64,000 bases of DNA from the NCBI RefSeq assembly GCF_000093025.1, contig NC_014207.1, forward strand, positions 1,984,001-2,048,000, written 5' to 3'. The notes beneath the pieces are model-generated. The model ran no database searches. It saw nothing but the letters and a program-made list of their open reading frames with translations, and was not told the origin of the DNA. A program made the position numbers and the translations under genes. Shown one piece after another: positions 39,258-47,876 of the stretch; position 1 is the first letter of the stretch; every line of letters starts with the position of its first letter. This stretch comes from Methylotenera versatilis 301 (GTDB taxonomy: Bacteria; Pseudomonadota; Gammaproteobacteria; Burkholderiales; Methylophilaceae).

Positions 39258-40463
39258 TTACAATTCGCCAGCAAACGCCTGTTGCAAGAGCGATTTTTTG
39301 AGTTCATCAAGCAGTTTTATTTTGCGTTGATAGAGAGCTTCTAGGCGCTGGGTTTCTATTTTTAGTGCGTCCATTTTCATTACTATAGATTCTTGCTCAC
39401 TTAATGATGGGACTGGGATTGGGTAACCTTTAAGCTTTTTACCATTGATGTTTGCTTGGTTAACACTTGAGATAGCGACAGTCTTTCCATAGTCCATTGC
39501 TATTTGGCTGTTAAGAAAGTAATTTAAATAATCTGCATTAATTAAGTCTTCTTTCCTATGAATTCTTATTAAATATCCAGCAAAAATAGCTGGTGATTCA
39601 CTTTTGTAGATAGCTGTCTTACCTACCAGTTCCGGGCTATTTGTTCGATTAAACAAGACATCATTATGTTTTAATAAATATTTTTCAATTTCATTGTCAT
39701 CATCCGTATAAACAAGTTTATCCCAGTCAAATCGACGATTCTGAATATTACCCATCCGTAAAACAGGAATTTTGCCTTGCTCTTTGGATTTTGAAGACGT
39801 GCCGTACTCGACTTTATCGCAAACGGCACCAACTGTTGTCACCATCCAACCCTCACCGTGCTGAGTGAATACCGATTGCAGATGGCTTTCAAACAAGGCG
39901 CGGGCGTTTTGCAGGTTTTGTTCTGCATTTGCGCGCGCTTTGGCAATGCCCTCAAACGCTTGGTCGAGTATGGCTACGATACGTTGTTGTTGTTCGATAG
40001 ATATTGGGTAACTAACTGAAAATTTTTCTGCTAAAACTGAACGAGCAAGCTCAGTTTGACCACCACATCCTTCCCCAGATTCTTTAATGGCTTCCTCAAT
40101 CAAAATTAGCATATAGCCAAAAAAGTCTTGGTAGAACTTACCTTCTTTCGGGCGAACAATGGTAACGTGAGAGTCAACAGTGGTTGGTTCTTCTGGGGTT
40201 TCTCTCACTTGCGCCACACGCCCAAGTGTTCCAGTTCCAGTCGAGTTAACCAGAACATCACCTAACTGAATGAATCTGTTTTCTGAAACTGACTTTTCAG
40301 CTAAATCATGTCTACGTGCTTGGTCATAGCTGACACGGTGGTCGCGAATACATTTTTGATTTAGCACGCAGATGCCGCTGCTCTCAATATATTTAGGTGA
40401 AATTCCTCGATTCAGTAATGCGCATACTTCGCCGAGTTTTTCAGTCTGCCACCCAGCCTTCAT
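39258..40463 (-). CDS. hsdS: Type I restriction specificity subunit
   Basis: 401 residues, two target recognition domains each followed by a coiled-coil spacer: TRD1 about 1-160, spacer around EQQQRIVAILDQAFEGIAKARANAEQNLQNARALFESHL, TRD2 about 200-355, spacer SEQESIVMKMDALKIETQRLEALYQRKIKLLDELKKSLLQQAF. It determines the DNA sequence recognised by the HsdM/HsdR complex; the target cannot be predicted. The start overlaps the hsdM stop by 4 bases. Confidence 0.93.
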   Translation of the reverse strand: MKAGWQTEKLGEVCALLNRGISPKYIESSGICVLNQKCIRDHRVSYDQARRHDLAEKSVSENRFIQLGDVLVNSTGTGTLGRVAQVRETPEEPTTVDSHVTIVRPKEGKFYQDFFGYMLILIEEAIKESGEGCGGQTELARSVLAEKFSVSYPISIEQQQRIVAILDQAFEGIAKARANAEQNLQNARALFESHLQSVFTQHGEGWMVTTVGAVCDKVEYGTSSKSKEQGKIPVLRMGNIQNRRFDWDKLVYTDDDNEIEKYLLKHNDVLFNRTNSPELVGKTAIYKSESPAIFAGYLIRIHRKEDLINADYLNYFLNSQIAMDYGKTVAISSVNQANINGKKLKGYPIPVPSLSEQESIVMKMDALKIETQRLEALYQRKIKLLDELKKSLLQQAFAGEL

Positions 40464-41914
40464 AGCAACGCCTTAATCCCAGCCAATACTTCTGCACTTT
40501 CTGTATCCAGCTTAGCTATTTCTTCCATAATGGCTTGCGGGCTACGGTGCGCGATTTCCTCATTGCCGTTTGGGTTTTTTACGGACAAATCAAAGCTTGT
40601 TTGATCTATCCCTGCCACGCTCACATTCCAACTTTTGGGTGAATCGGCAAAGGTTTTTTGCAGTGTTAAAAACTCAGCCAAATCATCATCATTCAACGGA
40701 TTGGTTTTGCCCATGTTGCGGCCTGGGTCTAGCTGGTAAAACCATGTGTTGCGGGTTGGCGCGCCTTTCTCAAAAAATAGCACCACTGTTTTAACCCCAG
40801 CCCCTAAAAACGTGCCGCCTGGGCAATCGAGCACGGTGTGCAAATTGCAACTCTCTAGCAGTAATTTACGCAAACTCACTGAGGCGTTATCGGTGTTGCT
40901 TAAAAAGGTGTTTTTAATCACAACCGCCGCGCGACCGCCCGCACGTAGGCTTTTAATGAAGTGCTGCAAAAACAAAAACGCCGTTTCACCTGTTTTAATG
41001 GGGAAGTTTTGCTGCACTTCTGCACGTTCTTTGCCGCCAAATGGTGGGTTGGCGAGGATGATATCGTAGCGGTCTTTTTCTTGAATATCGCTAATATTCT
41101 CAGCCAGCGTATTGGTGTGGATAATATTCGGCGCTTCAATGCCATGCAGAATCATGTTCATAATGGCAATTACATAGGCCAAGCTCTTTTTCTCTTTGCC
41201 GTAAAATGTGCTGGTTTGCAGGGTGGCTAAATCACTGGTGCTAAGGTTAGGTTGGCTACGCAAGTAATCAAACGCTTCACATAAAAAGCCAGCGCTGCCA
41301 ACTGCCCCATCATAAATTGTTTCACCAATTTTTGGATTAGTCACTTGTATCATGGCGCGAATCAACGGACGCGGCGTGTAATACTCGCCGCCGTTACGCC
41401 CTGCGTTGCCCATGTTTTTAATTTTAGCTTCGTACAGGTGCGAAAGCTCGTGCTTTTCCGCTTGGGTGTTAAAGCTGAGTTCATCAATGCGCTCTATCAC
41501 CTCACGCAGGTTGTAGCCGCTTTGAATTTTGTTGTTAATTTCGCCAAAAATCTCACCGATTTTATATTCAATGGTGTTTGGCCCAGTGGCGCGTTGTTTA
41601 AAGCCTTTTAGGTAAGGAAATAATTTTAAGTTTACAAAGTCTTTAAGATCATCACCCGTTAAAGCGTTGTTGTGGTCAAACTTTCCATCAGTTGTTTTAG
41701 GCGCTGCCCATGTAGGCCAGCGGTAGGCGGCATCAACAATAAAGTTATAAGCTTTACCTTCAAGTTCCGCTTCCATCGCCTTGGTTTGCTCCAAGGCATC
41801 TAGGTATTTTAAAAACAAAATCCATGAGGTTTGCTCGGTGTAATCTAGCTCGCTAGTTGCGCCTGCGTCTTTGTGCAGAATGTCGTCGATATTTTTGAAG
41901 GTTTGCTCAAACAT
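40460..41914 (-). CDS. hsdM: Type I restriction modification methylase subunit
   Basis: 484 residues, N6-adenine methyltransferase. An N-terminal HsdM helical domain (FKNIDDILHKDAGATSELDYTEQTSWILFLKYLD) precedes the SAM-binding motif YDGAVGSAGFL (201-211) and catalytic motif NPPF (289-292). In motif I the family's usual DPAxGSGGFL reads DGAVGSAGFL, a mild variant. It is the first gene of the defence operon, preceded by two long palindromes. Confidence 0.94.
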   Translation of the reverse strand: MFEQTFKNIDDILHKDAGATSELDYTEQTSWILFLKYLDALEQTKAMEAELEGKAYNFIVDAAYRWPTWAAPKTTDGKFDHNNALTGDDLKDFVNLKLFPYLKGFKQRATGPNTIEYKIGEIFGEINNKIQSGYNLREVIERIDELSFNTQAEKHELSHLYEAKIKNMGNAGRNGGEYYTPRPLIRAMIQVTNPKIGETIYDGAVGSAGFLCEAFDYLRSQPNLSTSDLATLQTSTFYGKEKKSLAYVIAIMNMILHGIEAPNIIHTNTLAENISDIQEKDRYDIILANPPFGGKERAEVQQNFPIKTGETAFLFLQHFIKSLRAGGRAAVVIKNTFLSNTDNASVSLRKLLLESCNLHTVLDCPGGTFLGAGVKTVVLFFEKGAPTRNTWFYQLDPGRNMGKTNPLNDDDLAEFLTLQKTFADSPKSWNVSVAGIDQTSFDLSVKNPNGNEEIAHRSPQAIMEEIAKLDTESAEVLAGIKALL

Positions 41915-41968
41915 GGTGTTGCCTTATTGGTTTTATAGTCGTTTAAGTTTATGGGCTTATAAATTCAG

Positions 41969-42028
41969 CCATTTAAACTAGCGTTAGTTTAAATGGTTTG
42001 CGTTGATATAGCTAAGCTATATCAACGC
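41969..42028. promoter_or_regulatory. Two adjacent long palindromes upstream of hsdM
   Basis: First: CCATTTAAACTA (41969-41980) and TAGTTTAAATGG (41985-41996), 12-bp arms with a 4-base loop. Second: GCGTTGATATAGCT (42000-42013) and AGCTATATCAACGC (42015-42028), 14-bp arms with a 1-base centre. They lie 55-115 bases before the hsdM start, after the ardA terminator. They are probably operator sites controlling restriction-modification expression; transcript hairpins are an alternative. Confidence 0.55.
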
Positions 42029-42048
42029 GATTTTGATTTTCAAAGTTT

Positions 42049-42071
42049 AAAAAATGGGAGCGCTAGCTCCC
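42049..42071 (-). terminator. Rho-independent terminator after ardA
   Basis: Read on the minus strand: GGGAGC, loop TAGC, GCTCCC, then an A and a run of six T (complement of A-run 42049-42054). It lies 8 bases after the ardA stop and would separate ardA from the hsd operon. Confidence 0.75.
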
Positions 42072-42078
42072 GAACTGT

Positions 42079-42585
42079 TTACCCGACTGCCGCGTTGGTG
42101 CAAGTGTAGGTTTGGTTGTCATATTCAAATTCCACTAATTCGCCGCCCATTTCACAATCTCGTGCAAACTTGACATAGTCTATATAGTAACGGATGCTTT
42201 CAGGCACGCTATGTAGCCAGCATTCATCAAATAGCTCTTCTGAGGCATCGCGTAAACTAGATTCCGTAATGCTTGGTTCATCCACCTTGTCTAAAGCCTG
42301 GCTTAAATTGTAACCAGCAACATTGAGTAAGTAATACAGGTTAATTTTTTCATGGTCGTCTAAGGTTTGAATGTCATCAAACCATGTGCTTAAATTCGCT
42401 TGGTTAATGCCGCATGCATTAAATAACGCGGCATCATCACCATCAATAAAATCAATCTCAAACTCTTCAACTGGGTTGCCGTATCGGTCAGTTAAGTTGG
42501 TCGACTTTTCAGTAAACTCATCAGCGTCATTAAAATAAAAGCCGGAAGCATCTATGTTGTATGGGTTGGCATAAAGTGTAGTCAT
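42079..42585 (-). CDS. ardA: ArdA-like antirestriction protein
   Basis: 168 residues, strongly acidic. It matches the ArdA family: the MTTLYANPYNIDASGFYF start, a middle domain (LDDHEKINLYYLLNVAGYNLSQALDKVDE), and C-terminal SIRYYIDYVKFARDCEMGGELVEFEY. ArdA proteins mimic B-form DNA and inhibit type I restriction enzymes. Finding one next to a type I system on the same island suggests it protects the element on entry to a new host, or modulates the neighbouring HsdR. It has its own terminator. Confidence 0.83.
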   Translation of the reverse strand: MTTLYANPYNIDASGFYFNDADEFTEKSTNLTDRYGNPVEEFEIDFIDGDDAALFNACGINQANLSTWFDDIQTLDDHEKINLYYLLNVAGYNLSQALDKVDEPSITESSLRDASEELFDECWLHSVPESIRYYIDYVKFARDCEMGGELVEFEYDNQTYTCTNAAVG

Positions 42586-42714
42586 GGTTCAATCTCCTAA
42601 AAGAAAAGCGGTTGCAGTTAAAAGCCTGCTCTTTACTCGTTTTCCCTTAGGGAACGGAAAGGGGATTGTTTTTTTGTTGCAACGATTTATTGCAGGCTGA
42701 TTTGCCTACTCCTG

Positions 42715-42909
42715 ATGTTTATTTCGTTTACTGCTCCCCGCTCACATCGACTGGCGGGGCTGAAAACGATAATCATGAGTATGGTTGCCTGCTATTTGCT
42801 GGTAGCTTGGTTTTTAAGTGCTGACGATATTTGCAGCAGGAATGACAACTGGGTTGGTTGGCATGATGATGCTCGTCAACACTGCAAGGCCGTTCAGGCC
42901 GCAAGCTAA
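42715..42909 (+). CDS. Possible small membrane protein, doubtful
   Basis: 64 codons, or 44 from the internal ATG at 42775 (MSMVACYLLVAWFLSADDIC). One hydrophobic segment and a Cys/His-containing hydrophilic tail. No convincing ribosome site precedes either start and no family is recognised. It lies in otherwise non-coding DNA right before the hairpin-rich region, so it may be chance. Confidence 0.25.
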   Translation: MFISFTAPRSHRLAGLKTIIMSMVACYLLVAWFLSADDICSRNDNWVGWHDDARQHCKAVQAAS

Positions 42910-43300
42910 CAAATAATACTGAATGCCCAAGCATCAGTATTATTTGTGGGGGTGCCGCAAGCGTGGCGTACCGATGAACATCGATCGCAGGCTGCCCAAG
43001 CAGACGTTAGTGCAGTGGGGGCAAACCCGGCGCCCAAACCGAAGGTGCGGGAAACCCTAAGACAGTTTGCGGATGCAAACCATAGCCGTAGCGTTCAGCG
43101 AGCGGTGTCTTAGGGTTTCCCGCACGTTAATTGATGCTTTTTATCAACTAAGGTAAAGGGCGCCCATGTCTTTCGGTGGAGACAGACTCGTCCAGAGGCA
43201 GAATTGGCGGCCTGACCGTTCAGGGAAGGTTTAGTAAATGTTCGCCATGCCTTATGCTAAGGTGTTCGCCCCTCCTGTTCGCCTCGGGGCGTATCGTGGG
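42905..43300. other. Hairpin-rich non-coding region, candidate replication origin or structured RNA
   Basis: GC-richer than its surroundings and packed with inverted repeats: ACAAATAATACTGA/TCAGTATTATTTGT (42909-42922, 42934-42947, 14 bp); GTGCGGGAAACCCTAAGACA at 43045-43064 with its exact 20-base reverse complement at 43106-43125; GTTTGC/GCAAAC inside that (43065-43080); CCTGA/TCAGG (43211-43224); CGCCCC/GGGGCG (43267-43291). It lies beside the replication genes of the island. An oriV, an oriT, or a long structured RNA are all possible. Confidence 0.55.
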
Positions 43301-43352
43301 ATACCAGCGATGTAGCTATACAAGTTATCTACAACATTTTCAAGATAACTAA

Positions 43353-44150
43353 ATGACAAAAATCGACGGACAACTTTTAGCTCAACGCAATGATATGAAA
43401 CTGCTTAAAGCATTGCATAAATTTGGATGGCTTCGTACAAGGGATATTGCAGCCTTAATTTGGATGACATTGAGGAAGGTTAAATTAGAACCACAATTTA
43501 CCTCTCTTACGATTACTCCGACTTCATTACGCATGGCCCAACGAACGCTCGCTAGATTAAGGCGTGACCATAAAGTCATTAGGATTACAGCTCCAGATGG
43601 CAGTTGGATTTATGGACTAGCCGAGGCTGGAGCATGTCAATTGGTCAATCTCGAAATACCTGCTAAATCTGGCAAAGATCAGGTGCGGAGAGTTAGCATG
43701 TCATACTATCACCATAGGAGATTAGCCAATGAAATTGCGATTTTAGCAAAGCTCCAAGGCTACCGCGTGAATTCTGAGTTGGAAATTTCATCTGGAAATT
43801 GGTTGGGTGGTATAGATGGCATCCTGAGGAAAAAAGCCGATGTATTAATACGTGATGGAAAACAAGTCTGGTGGATTGAAGTGGAGCGGAGCCGTCGTAA
43901 TCGGTGCGATTATGCCAAACTACTTAATTGGTTAAATACGCTATGGCCAAACAATCAAAATACATGTATGGACGCAGCATTACCGAGCGGACATATTCTA
44001 AAAAAAGTAGTTTTTGTTTGTAGTGACGCTTTCATAAATAGGATCACAGTAGATCTTAAAATATTGGGTTGGGATGAGAGTCTAATTCAACACCGCATTT
44101 TACCAATTCGGTGCCTATACTTAACAGGAACCAAATTTATTGAAGTTTAA
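43353..44150 (+). CDS. Replication-relaxation family protein
   Basis: 265 residues. The N-terminal part is a winged-helix-like region (LLKALHKFGWLRTRDIAALIW ... RMAQRTLARLRRDHKVIRI). The C-terminal part has a PD-(D/E)XK-like core: ADVLIRDGKQVWWIEVERSRRN, with Asp and a Glu-x-Glu. This arrangement is that of proteins annotated as replication-relaxation or mobilisation accessory factors on plasmids and islands. It is the only plus-strand gene of the island apart from the doubtful 42715 ORF and lies just after the hairpin-rich region. Confidence 0.65.
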   Translation: MTKIDGQLLAQRNDMKLLKALHKFGWLRTRDIAALIWMTLRKVKLEPQFTSLTITPTSLRMAQRTLARLRRDHKVIRITAPDGSWIYGLAEAGACQLVNLEIPAKSGKDQVRRVSMSYYHHRRLANEIAILAKLQGYRVNSELEISSGNWLGGIDGILRKKADVLIRDGKQVWWIEVERSRRNRCDYAKLLNWLNTLWPNNQNTCMDAALPSGHILKKVVFVCSDAFINRITVDLKILGWDESLIQHRILPIRCLYLTGTKFIEV

Positions 44151-44507
44151 GGACAAAGAGGCAGGCGGACCGGCGCTTCCTCTCACACAACTTATTTGCC
44201 TGTAGCACATCTGCTAAGGCGCAAAGCCGGCTCCTTTGTCTTTCTATCCCATCTTTTTCATTTTAATTTAAATCACGTCCAATATGCACGTAGCAATTAT
44301 TCGATCTTTTTCCAAGTAGATAAATAGTAGCCGTTCTTCGGATTATAAAACCTTAGATATCATAATCATCGCCTCAAGATTAGGCTTTTATGTTTCAGTA
44401 CGCCGTAGGCAAGTAGCCACTTTAGTGGTAAGTAGCAGCGATCACGCTGCTACTAGTAGTCATAGTGCATGCAATAAAAGTGGGTGCAATACAAGTATAT
44501 AGGAGAT
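44151..44507. other. Intergenic region between convergent island genes
   Basis: 357 bases, no gene. It contains CCACT/AGTGG (44418-44428 region) and a 10-bp hairpin AGTAGCAGCG/CGCTGCTACT (44431-44440 and 44445-44454, 4-base loop), plus GTGCAAT-type repeats towards the helicase stop. These may act as bidirectional transcription stops between the convergent genes, although no T-run follows. Confidence 0.5.
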
Positions 44508-45521
44508 TCATTGCACCCTTGCACCCTCATTGGGTTTGGTATCTTCTGAGATTATACTGTTGAGTAATTTATACTCATAACGCTTATCTTCATGTGAAGA
44601 ATCGTCGATAATCCATCCTTTTTCAATTGCGGTTTCGATATAATATTGTGCACTGCGCTTTTGGACTGAAAAATTAGTCATTAAATGATGAATAAGTTCT
44701 TTAGCACGGCATATTGGCTCAATGCCAAATGCTGATTCGATTACAGCCCTTAGGCGTTGCATTTTTTCATCAGAAGCTTCATGGAATCGTAATTTGGTAT
44801 CTCGGTCGAGGAGAAGCTCTTCTGGTGTCTCAATATTCCTGGCACTAAATTTCACGCTAAATCTTGCGCCTTGGCCTGACCGAACATGCAGGCTCATAAT
44901 CAGGTCAGCTTCGCCGTGAATTGAGCTTGCACCGCGCATGCCTGCAGCGCCAAGATTCACATTCTCCTGACCTGCTGCAGCTTTTCGCATATGATGTATG
45001 ATCATATGCGCTTTATCAGCTGAAGCTACTCTTATAGAATGCATGACTGCACGCATCGAAGGATTGTCGTTCTCATCTGCGCCATGCATACGTGCAAGCA
45101 CATCCCAGATAACCAAATCAACCTCGAGCTCTTTTACTTCTTTAGCAAACGCTTCGCACTGCTTAGGGTCTCGAATATCAAGTGTTCGAAGGCAATTGAT
45201 GGTTTTCAAGTTGGAATACTTAATCAGTTGTTTTACATCACCACCTTGAGCTATAAGTCGCCTACCAAAACGTTTGCAGCGTAGCTCAAGGTTGACATAA
45301 AGAACTTTACGAGCAATTGGTGCCCTCCATCCAAGAAAATTGCCTCCTGAGGCCACAGCCAGAGCGATTTGACTAGCCATTAACGATTTTCCAGCTTTGG
45401 GAGCACCACACAATACTACTTGGTCTCCTTCTTCAATCAATCCTTCGATAATCCATATATCTGGCTCATTTGCTGCATCTATAAGATCGCTGACAGAATC
45501 TACCTTAATTAGCGTATCCAT
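44508..45521 (-). CDS. RepA-like AAA helicase/ATPase
   Basis: 337 residues, RecA-fold ATPase of the AAA_25/RSF1010 RepA type. Walker A GAPKAGKS near residue 40, Walker B VDLVIWDVLA near 137, then MIIHHMRKAA and GAAGMRGASSI. The C-terminal winged helix (VQKRSAQYYIETAIEKGWI) suits a DNA-binding end. Together with the upstream primase it forms a self-replication module. It overlaps the primase end by 13 bases. Confidence 0.82.
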   Translation of the reverse strand: MDTLIKVDSVSDLIDAANEPDIWIIEGLIEEGDQVVLCGAPKAGKSLMASQIALAVASGGNFLGWRAPIARKVLYVNLELRCKRFGRRLIAQGGDVKQLIKYSNLKTINCLRTLDIRDPKQCEAFAKEVKELEVDLVIWDVLARMHGADENDNPSMRAVMHSIRVASADKAHMIIHHMRKAAAGQENVNLGAAGMRGASSIHGEADLIMSLHVRSGQGARFSVKFSARNIETPEELLLDRDTKLRFHEASDEKMQRLRAVIESAFGIEPICRAKELIHHLMTNFSVQKRSAQYYIETAIEKGWIIDDSSHEDKRYEYKLLNSIISEDTKPNEGARVQ

Positions 45522-46447
45522 TTTGACTCCGCAAATAAAACATCAAGATCTAGGCAATAAGCTAAGTACTCATTCCAATCTTTAAAATCAGGTGAAAAGC
45601 GGCGACATATGAACCCCGTATTTTCTAAACTAAAAATTAGCTTAACTGCATTTTCATCACCTGCATGGTCATTATCGTATGCTATGACAATTTCAGATAC
45701 ATTTAGAACCTTAGCTAATTTAGCCAGCGCTGGGCATGCAGGAAGAACTCCTGCTGTTGATACTACTACTGAAGGCTCATCTGGAAAAATCACTTTATAT
45801 GAAAGTGCATCAATAGCTGACTCCACAACAACTAAGCTCACGGGATTAGGATGACTTATTGTAAAAAAACCCTTACCCCTTTGACTACCAGCTGCCATAC
45901 CTTTGTATAAAGTGTTGCCTGTCCCACGAATTTCAGCACCTGTCACTAGTCCAGCTTCATCGTTGCATAGAAAAATGATATTTCGACGCGAATCTGCGTA
46001 CATTTTGCCAAGATTGATCTGCTCTTGGACTATTGGTTTTGTGATACTCCTTTCTAATAACATATACTTAACGATATTTGCCAAATAACGCGGATCAGCA
46101 ATCGGTGGTATGAACTGATTCTGATCAACAGGAAAATTTGGTTTAGATTTCAAACCAGTATTCGGTACATTCTCAGAATTAACAGAAAATCTAGCTAATA
46201 TCTCTAATGCTGACTTGAAATCACATCCTTGGAGATGTGAGACTAAGTCAATAGCACCGCCACCACCTACACCTGTTTTATGATCATAAAATCGCTGACA
46301 ATCTTCGTCCTTACCTATCCATACGGATTTATTAGATAAATCCCACCTTTGACGATCGGCATTGTCATGCTCCGCCCCTAAGAAATTGAGTACATCAATT
46401 AGTGAAAAATCACGGTAGCGATTAGCCATTTCACGAAAGTTTCTCAT
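45509..46447 (-). CDS. Toprim-domain primase (DUF3991-type)
   Basis: 312 residues. A central DUF3991-like segment is followed by a Toprim domain with VVVESAIDALSY (catalytic Glu) and IVIAYDNDHAGDENA (the DxD metal site). A zinc-binding CHC2 finger is not obvious in the N-terminal 80 residues. It probably primes replication of the excised island with the helicase. GGGAGG precedes the start at 46447; the start overlaps the upstream small ORF by 4 bases. Confidence 0.8.
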   Translation of the reverse strand: MRNFREMANRYRDFSLIDVLNFLGAEHDNADRQRWDLSNKSVWIGKDEDCQRFYDHKTGVGGGGAIDLVSHLQGCDFKSALEILARFSVNSENVPNTGLKSKPNFPVDQNQFIPPIADPRYLANIVKYMLLERSITKPIVQEQINLGKMYADSRRNIIFLCNDEAGLVTGAEIRGTGNTLYKGMAAGSQRGKGFFTISHPNPVSLVVVESAIDALSYKVIFPDEPSVVVSTAGVLPACPALAKLAKVLNVSEIVIAYDNDHAGDENAVKLIFSLENTGFICRRFSPDFKDWNEYLAYCLDLDVLFAESKWIR

Positions 46448-46662
46448 GACTGACCTCCCTTAAAATGACTGACGTGTTCAGCTTTAGTAGAGTGATTTAA
46501 CTTCTGATGAATATATTTTGATCCCACTTTTGTAGCGTGCAGGATCACCCATGCATAAATTAAGGTTGATGATTGTAAATTTTGCAATTTGTATACCAAT
46601 AAGTTATTTAAGAACTTAATATAGGTATCAGATTGGCAAGTTTTAATAATTGGATTTTGCAT
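46444..46662 (-). CDS. Small hypothetical protein
   Basis: 72 residues, no family recognised. Neutral to basic, with a hydrophobic centre (STLIYAWVILHAT) and a His/Lys-rich C terminus. It has a good ribosome site (AAGGA about 8 bases before ATG at 46662) and its stop overlaps the primase start as ATGA, which supports translation. It could serve only for translational coupling. Confidence 0.45.
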   Translation of the reverse strand: MQNPIIKTCQSDTYIKFLNNLLVYKLQNLQSSTLIYAWVILHATKVGSKYIHQKLNHSTKAEHVSHFKGGQS

Positions 46663-46675
46663 TTACATCATCCTT

Positions 46676-46897
46676 TTATTTAACAGCCGCTAAAGCTTGG
46701 CGTAACTCACCGACATTCCAGCCAGTTGTTCTCGGAGATAATTTTTTTGGTTTGGGTATTCGCCCTGCTTTTACTTCTCTCCATACGGTTGCAGGTGAAC
46801 AAGCATAGAGTGCTTTAACTATGGGCAGCCGAACAAAAGCTGACATCGGAAGAGAATCAAAGTACTCTAGTGATAAGGGGGTTGTTGTATGTCGCAT
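46676..46897 (-). CDS. AlpA-like helix-turn-helix regulator
   Basis: 73 residues. The helix-turn-helix VRLPIVKALYACSPATVWREVKAGRIPKPKKLSPRTTGWNVGEL is the AlpA/excisionase pattern. AlpA-type proteins activate integrase expression or act as excisionases in P4-like elements. Its position between integrase and replication genes supports a switch role. Confidence 0.82.
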   Translation of the reverse strand: MRHTTTPLSLEYFDSLPMSAFVRLPIVKALYACSPATVWREVKAGRIPKPKKLSPRTTGWNVGELRQALAAVK

Positions 46898-46959
46898 AAG
46901 ATTTCACTCTCTTTCAATTAATTTAAGTGAGTAAAGTTTATATGACAGCCTTATGTGAT

Positions 46960-47832
46960 TTAGCCAGTTGGTTTTTTAAATAACCAATTGGCTAAAGGCG
47001 CTTTGTTTGGCGCGGTATTTGCGGGAGTGCGACGTTCAACAGCACCACGTATCATTTCTAGTTTATTCACTATCGTTGTCTTGCTAATTGAAATTTCAGT
47101 GCAATTACTCAGATCAGCAATAATGCCGGCAGCCTTAGTTGATTTTGAAACAGGAATATTAGCTTCTTTCGCAAGTAAAGCGATAATCAATAATAGGGTG
47201 TCACGCTCTCTTTCAATTAATTCCCTGTCTGGATTAGAAGGATTTGCAACAAAAGCATCTAACGAATTTCTACGAATAACTAAATCAGCAAACTCAGGCA
47301 AACCAATCGCAGGTACATAAGCCTGTTCAGCAATTTTCTTTGTAACGCTTTCTAAATCATCGGTATCACACGTCTCAACAAAACAGGGATCTGCTAGCCT
47401 CACAAACAGCATAAATAGTTGCCCATCCTCACCCTCTATAAGCAATTGTCCCGTAGGCATTTCGTTTTGATTTGATTTTGTTGAAAGGGCATGGCATTTC
47501 TGCTTAACCAAATAGCGCTCTCCATCAATCATTGGTAGATTCCAGACTCCTTCAATCAAGATGATTTCATCTTCTTTAATAGTAAGAATTTGATTAGCCT
47601 TTAATTTCAGTTCAATTTGAGAAGTGTTTGCAAGCACAACTTGTTCTCGAGATACTAATCTTGCTTTTTTAACTGGAACTTCATTCAAGAAATTTACGGA
47701 TAGCTTTAAGTAACCATCTAGACCAAGCTGTAATACATCCGCAGAATTAACAGAATCACCCAATATCGATGATAAATATTGCGCAGCCGCATCTAGTGTC
47801 AACCAAGTTTTAAACTCAAAAAGTTTTTTCAA
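46960..47832 (-). CDS. Hypothetical island protein
   Basis: 290 residues, family not recognised. The N terminus (KTWLTLDAAAQYLSSIL) resembles a helix-turn-helix or layout often seen in integrase-adjacent island proteins. The middle is beta-rich and the C-terminal part is helical (ERERDTLLLIIALLAKEANIPVSKSTKAAGIIADL) and ends basic. It lies 44 bases after the integrase stop in the same direction. A regulator is plausible but unproven. Confidence 0.65.
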   Translation of the reverse strand: MKKLFEFKTWLTLDAAAQYLSSILGDSVNSADVLQLGLDGYLKLSVNFLNEVPVKKARLVSREQVVLANTSQIELKLKANQILTIKEDEIILIEGVWNLPMIDGERYLVKQKCHALSTKSNQNEMPTGQLLIEGEDGQLFMLFVRLADPCFVETCDTDDLESVTKKIAEQAYVPAIGLPEFADLVIRRNSLDAFVANPSNPDRELIERERDTLLLIIALLAKEANIPVSKSTKAAGIIADLSNCTEISISKTTIVNKLEMIRGAVERRTPANTAPNKAPLANWLFKKPTG

Positions 47833-47876
47833 ATTATTGCCTAGCTTTCTATCGAGTCATAAGTCCATCTACTAAA

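Noticed and set aside
42905-43300. Considered a CRISPR array for the repeat-rich region
   Set aside because: The repeats are inverted pairs of different sequence, not regularly spaced direct repeats, and no cas gene is present.
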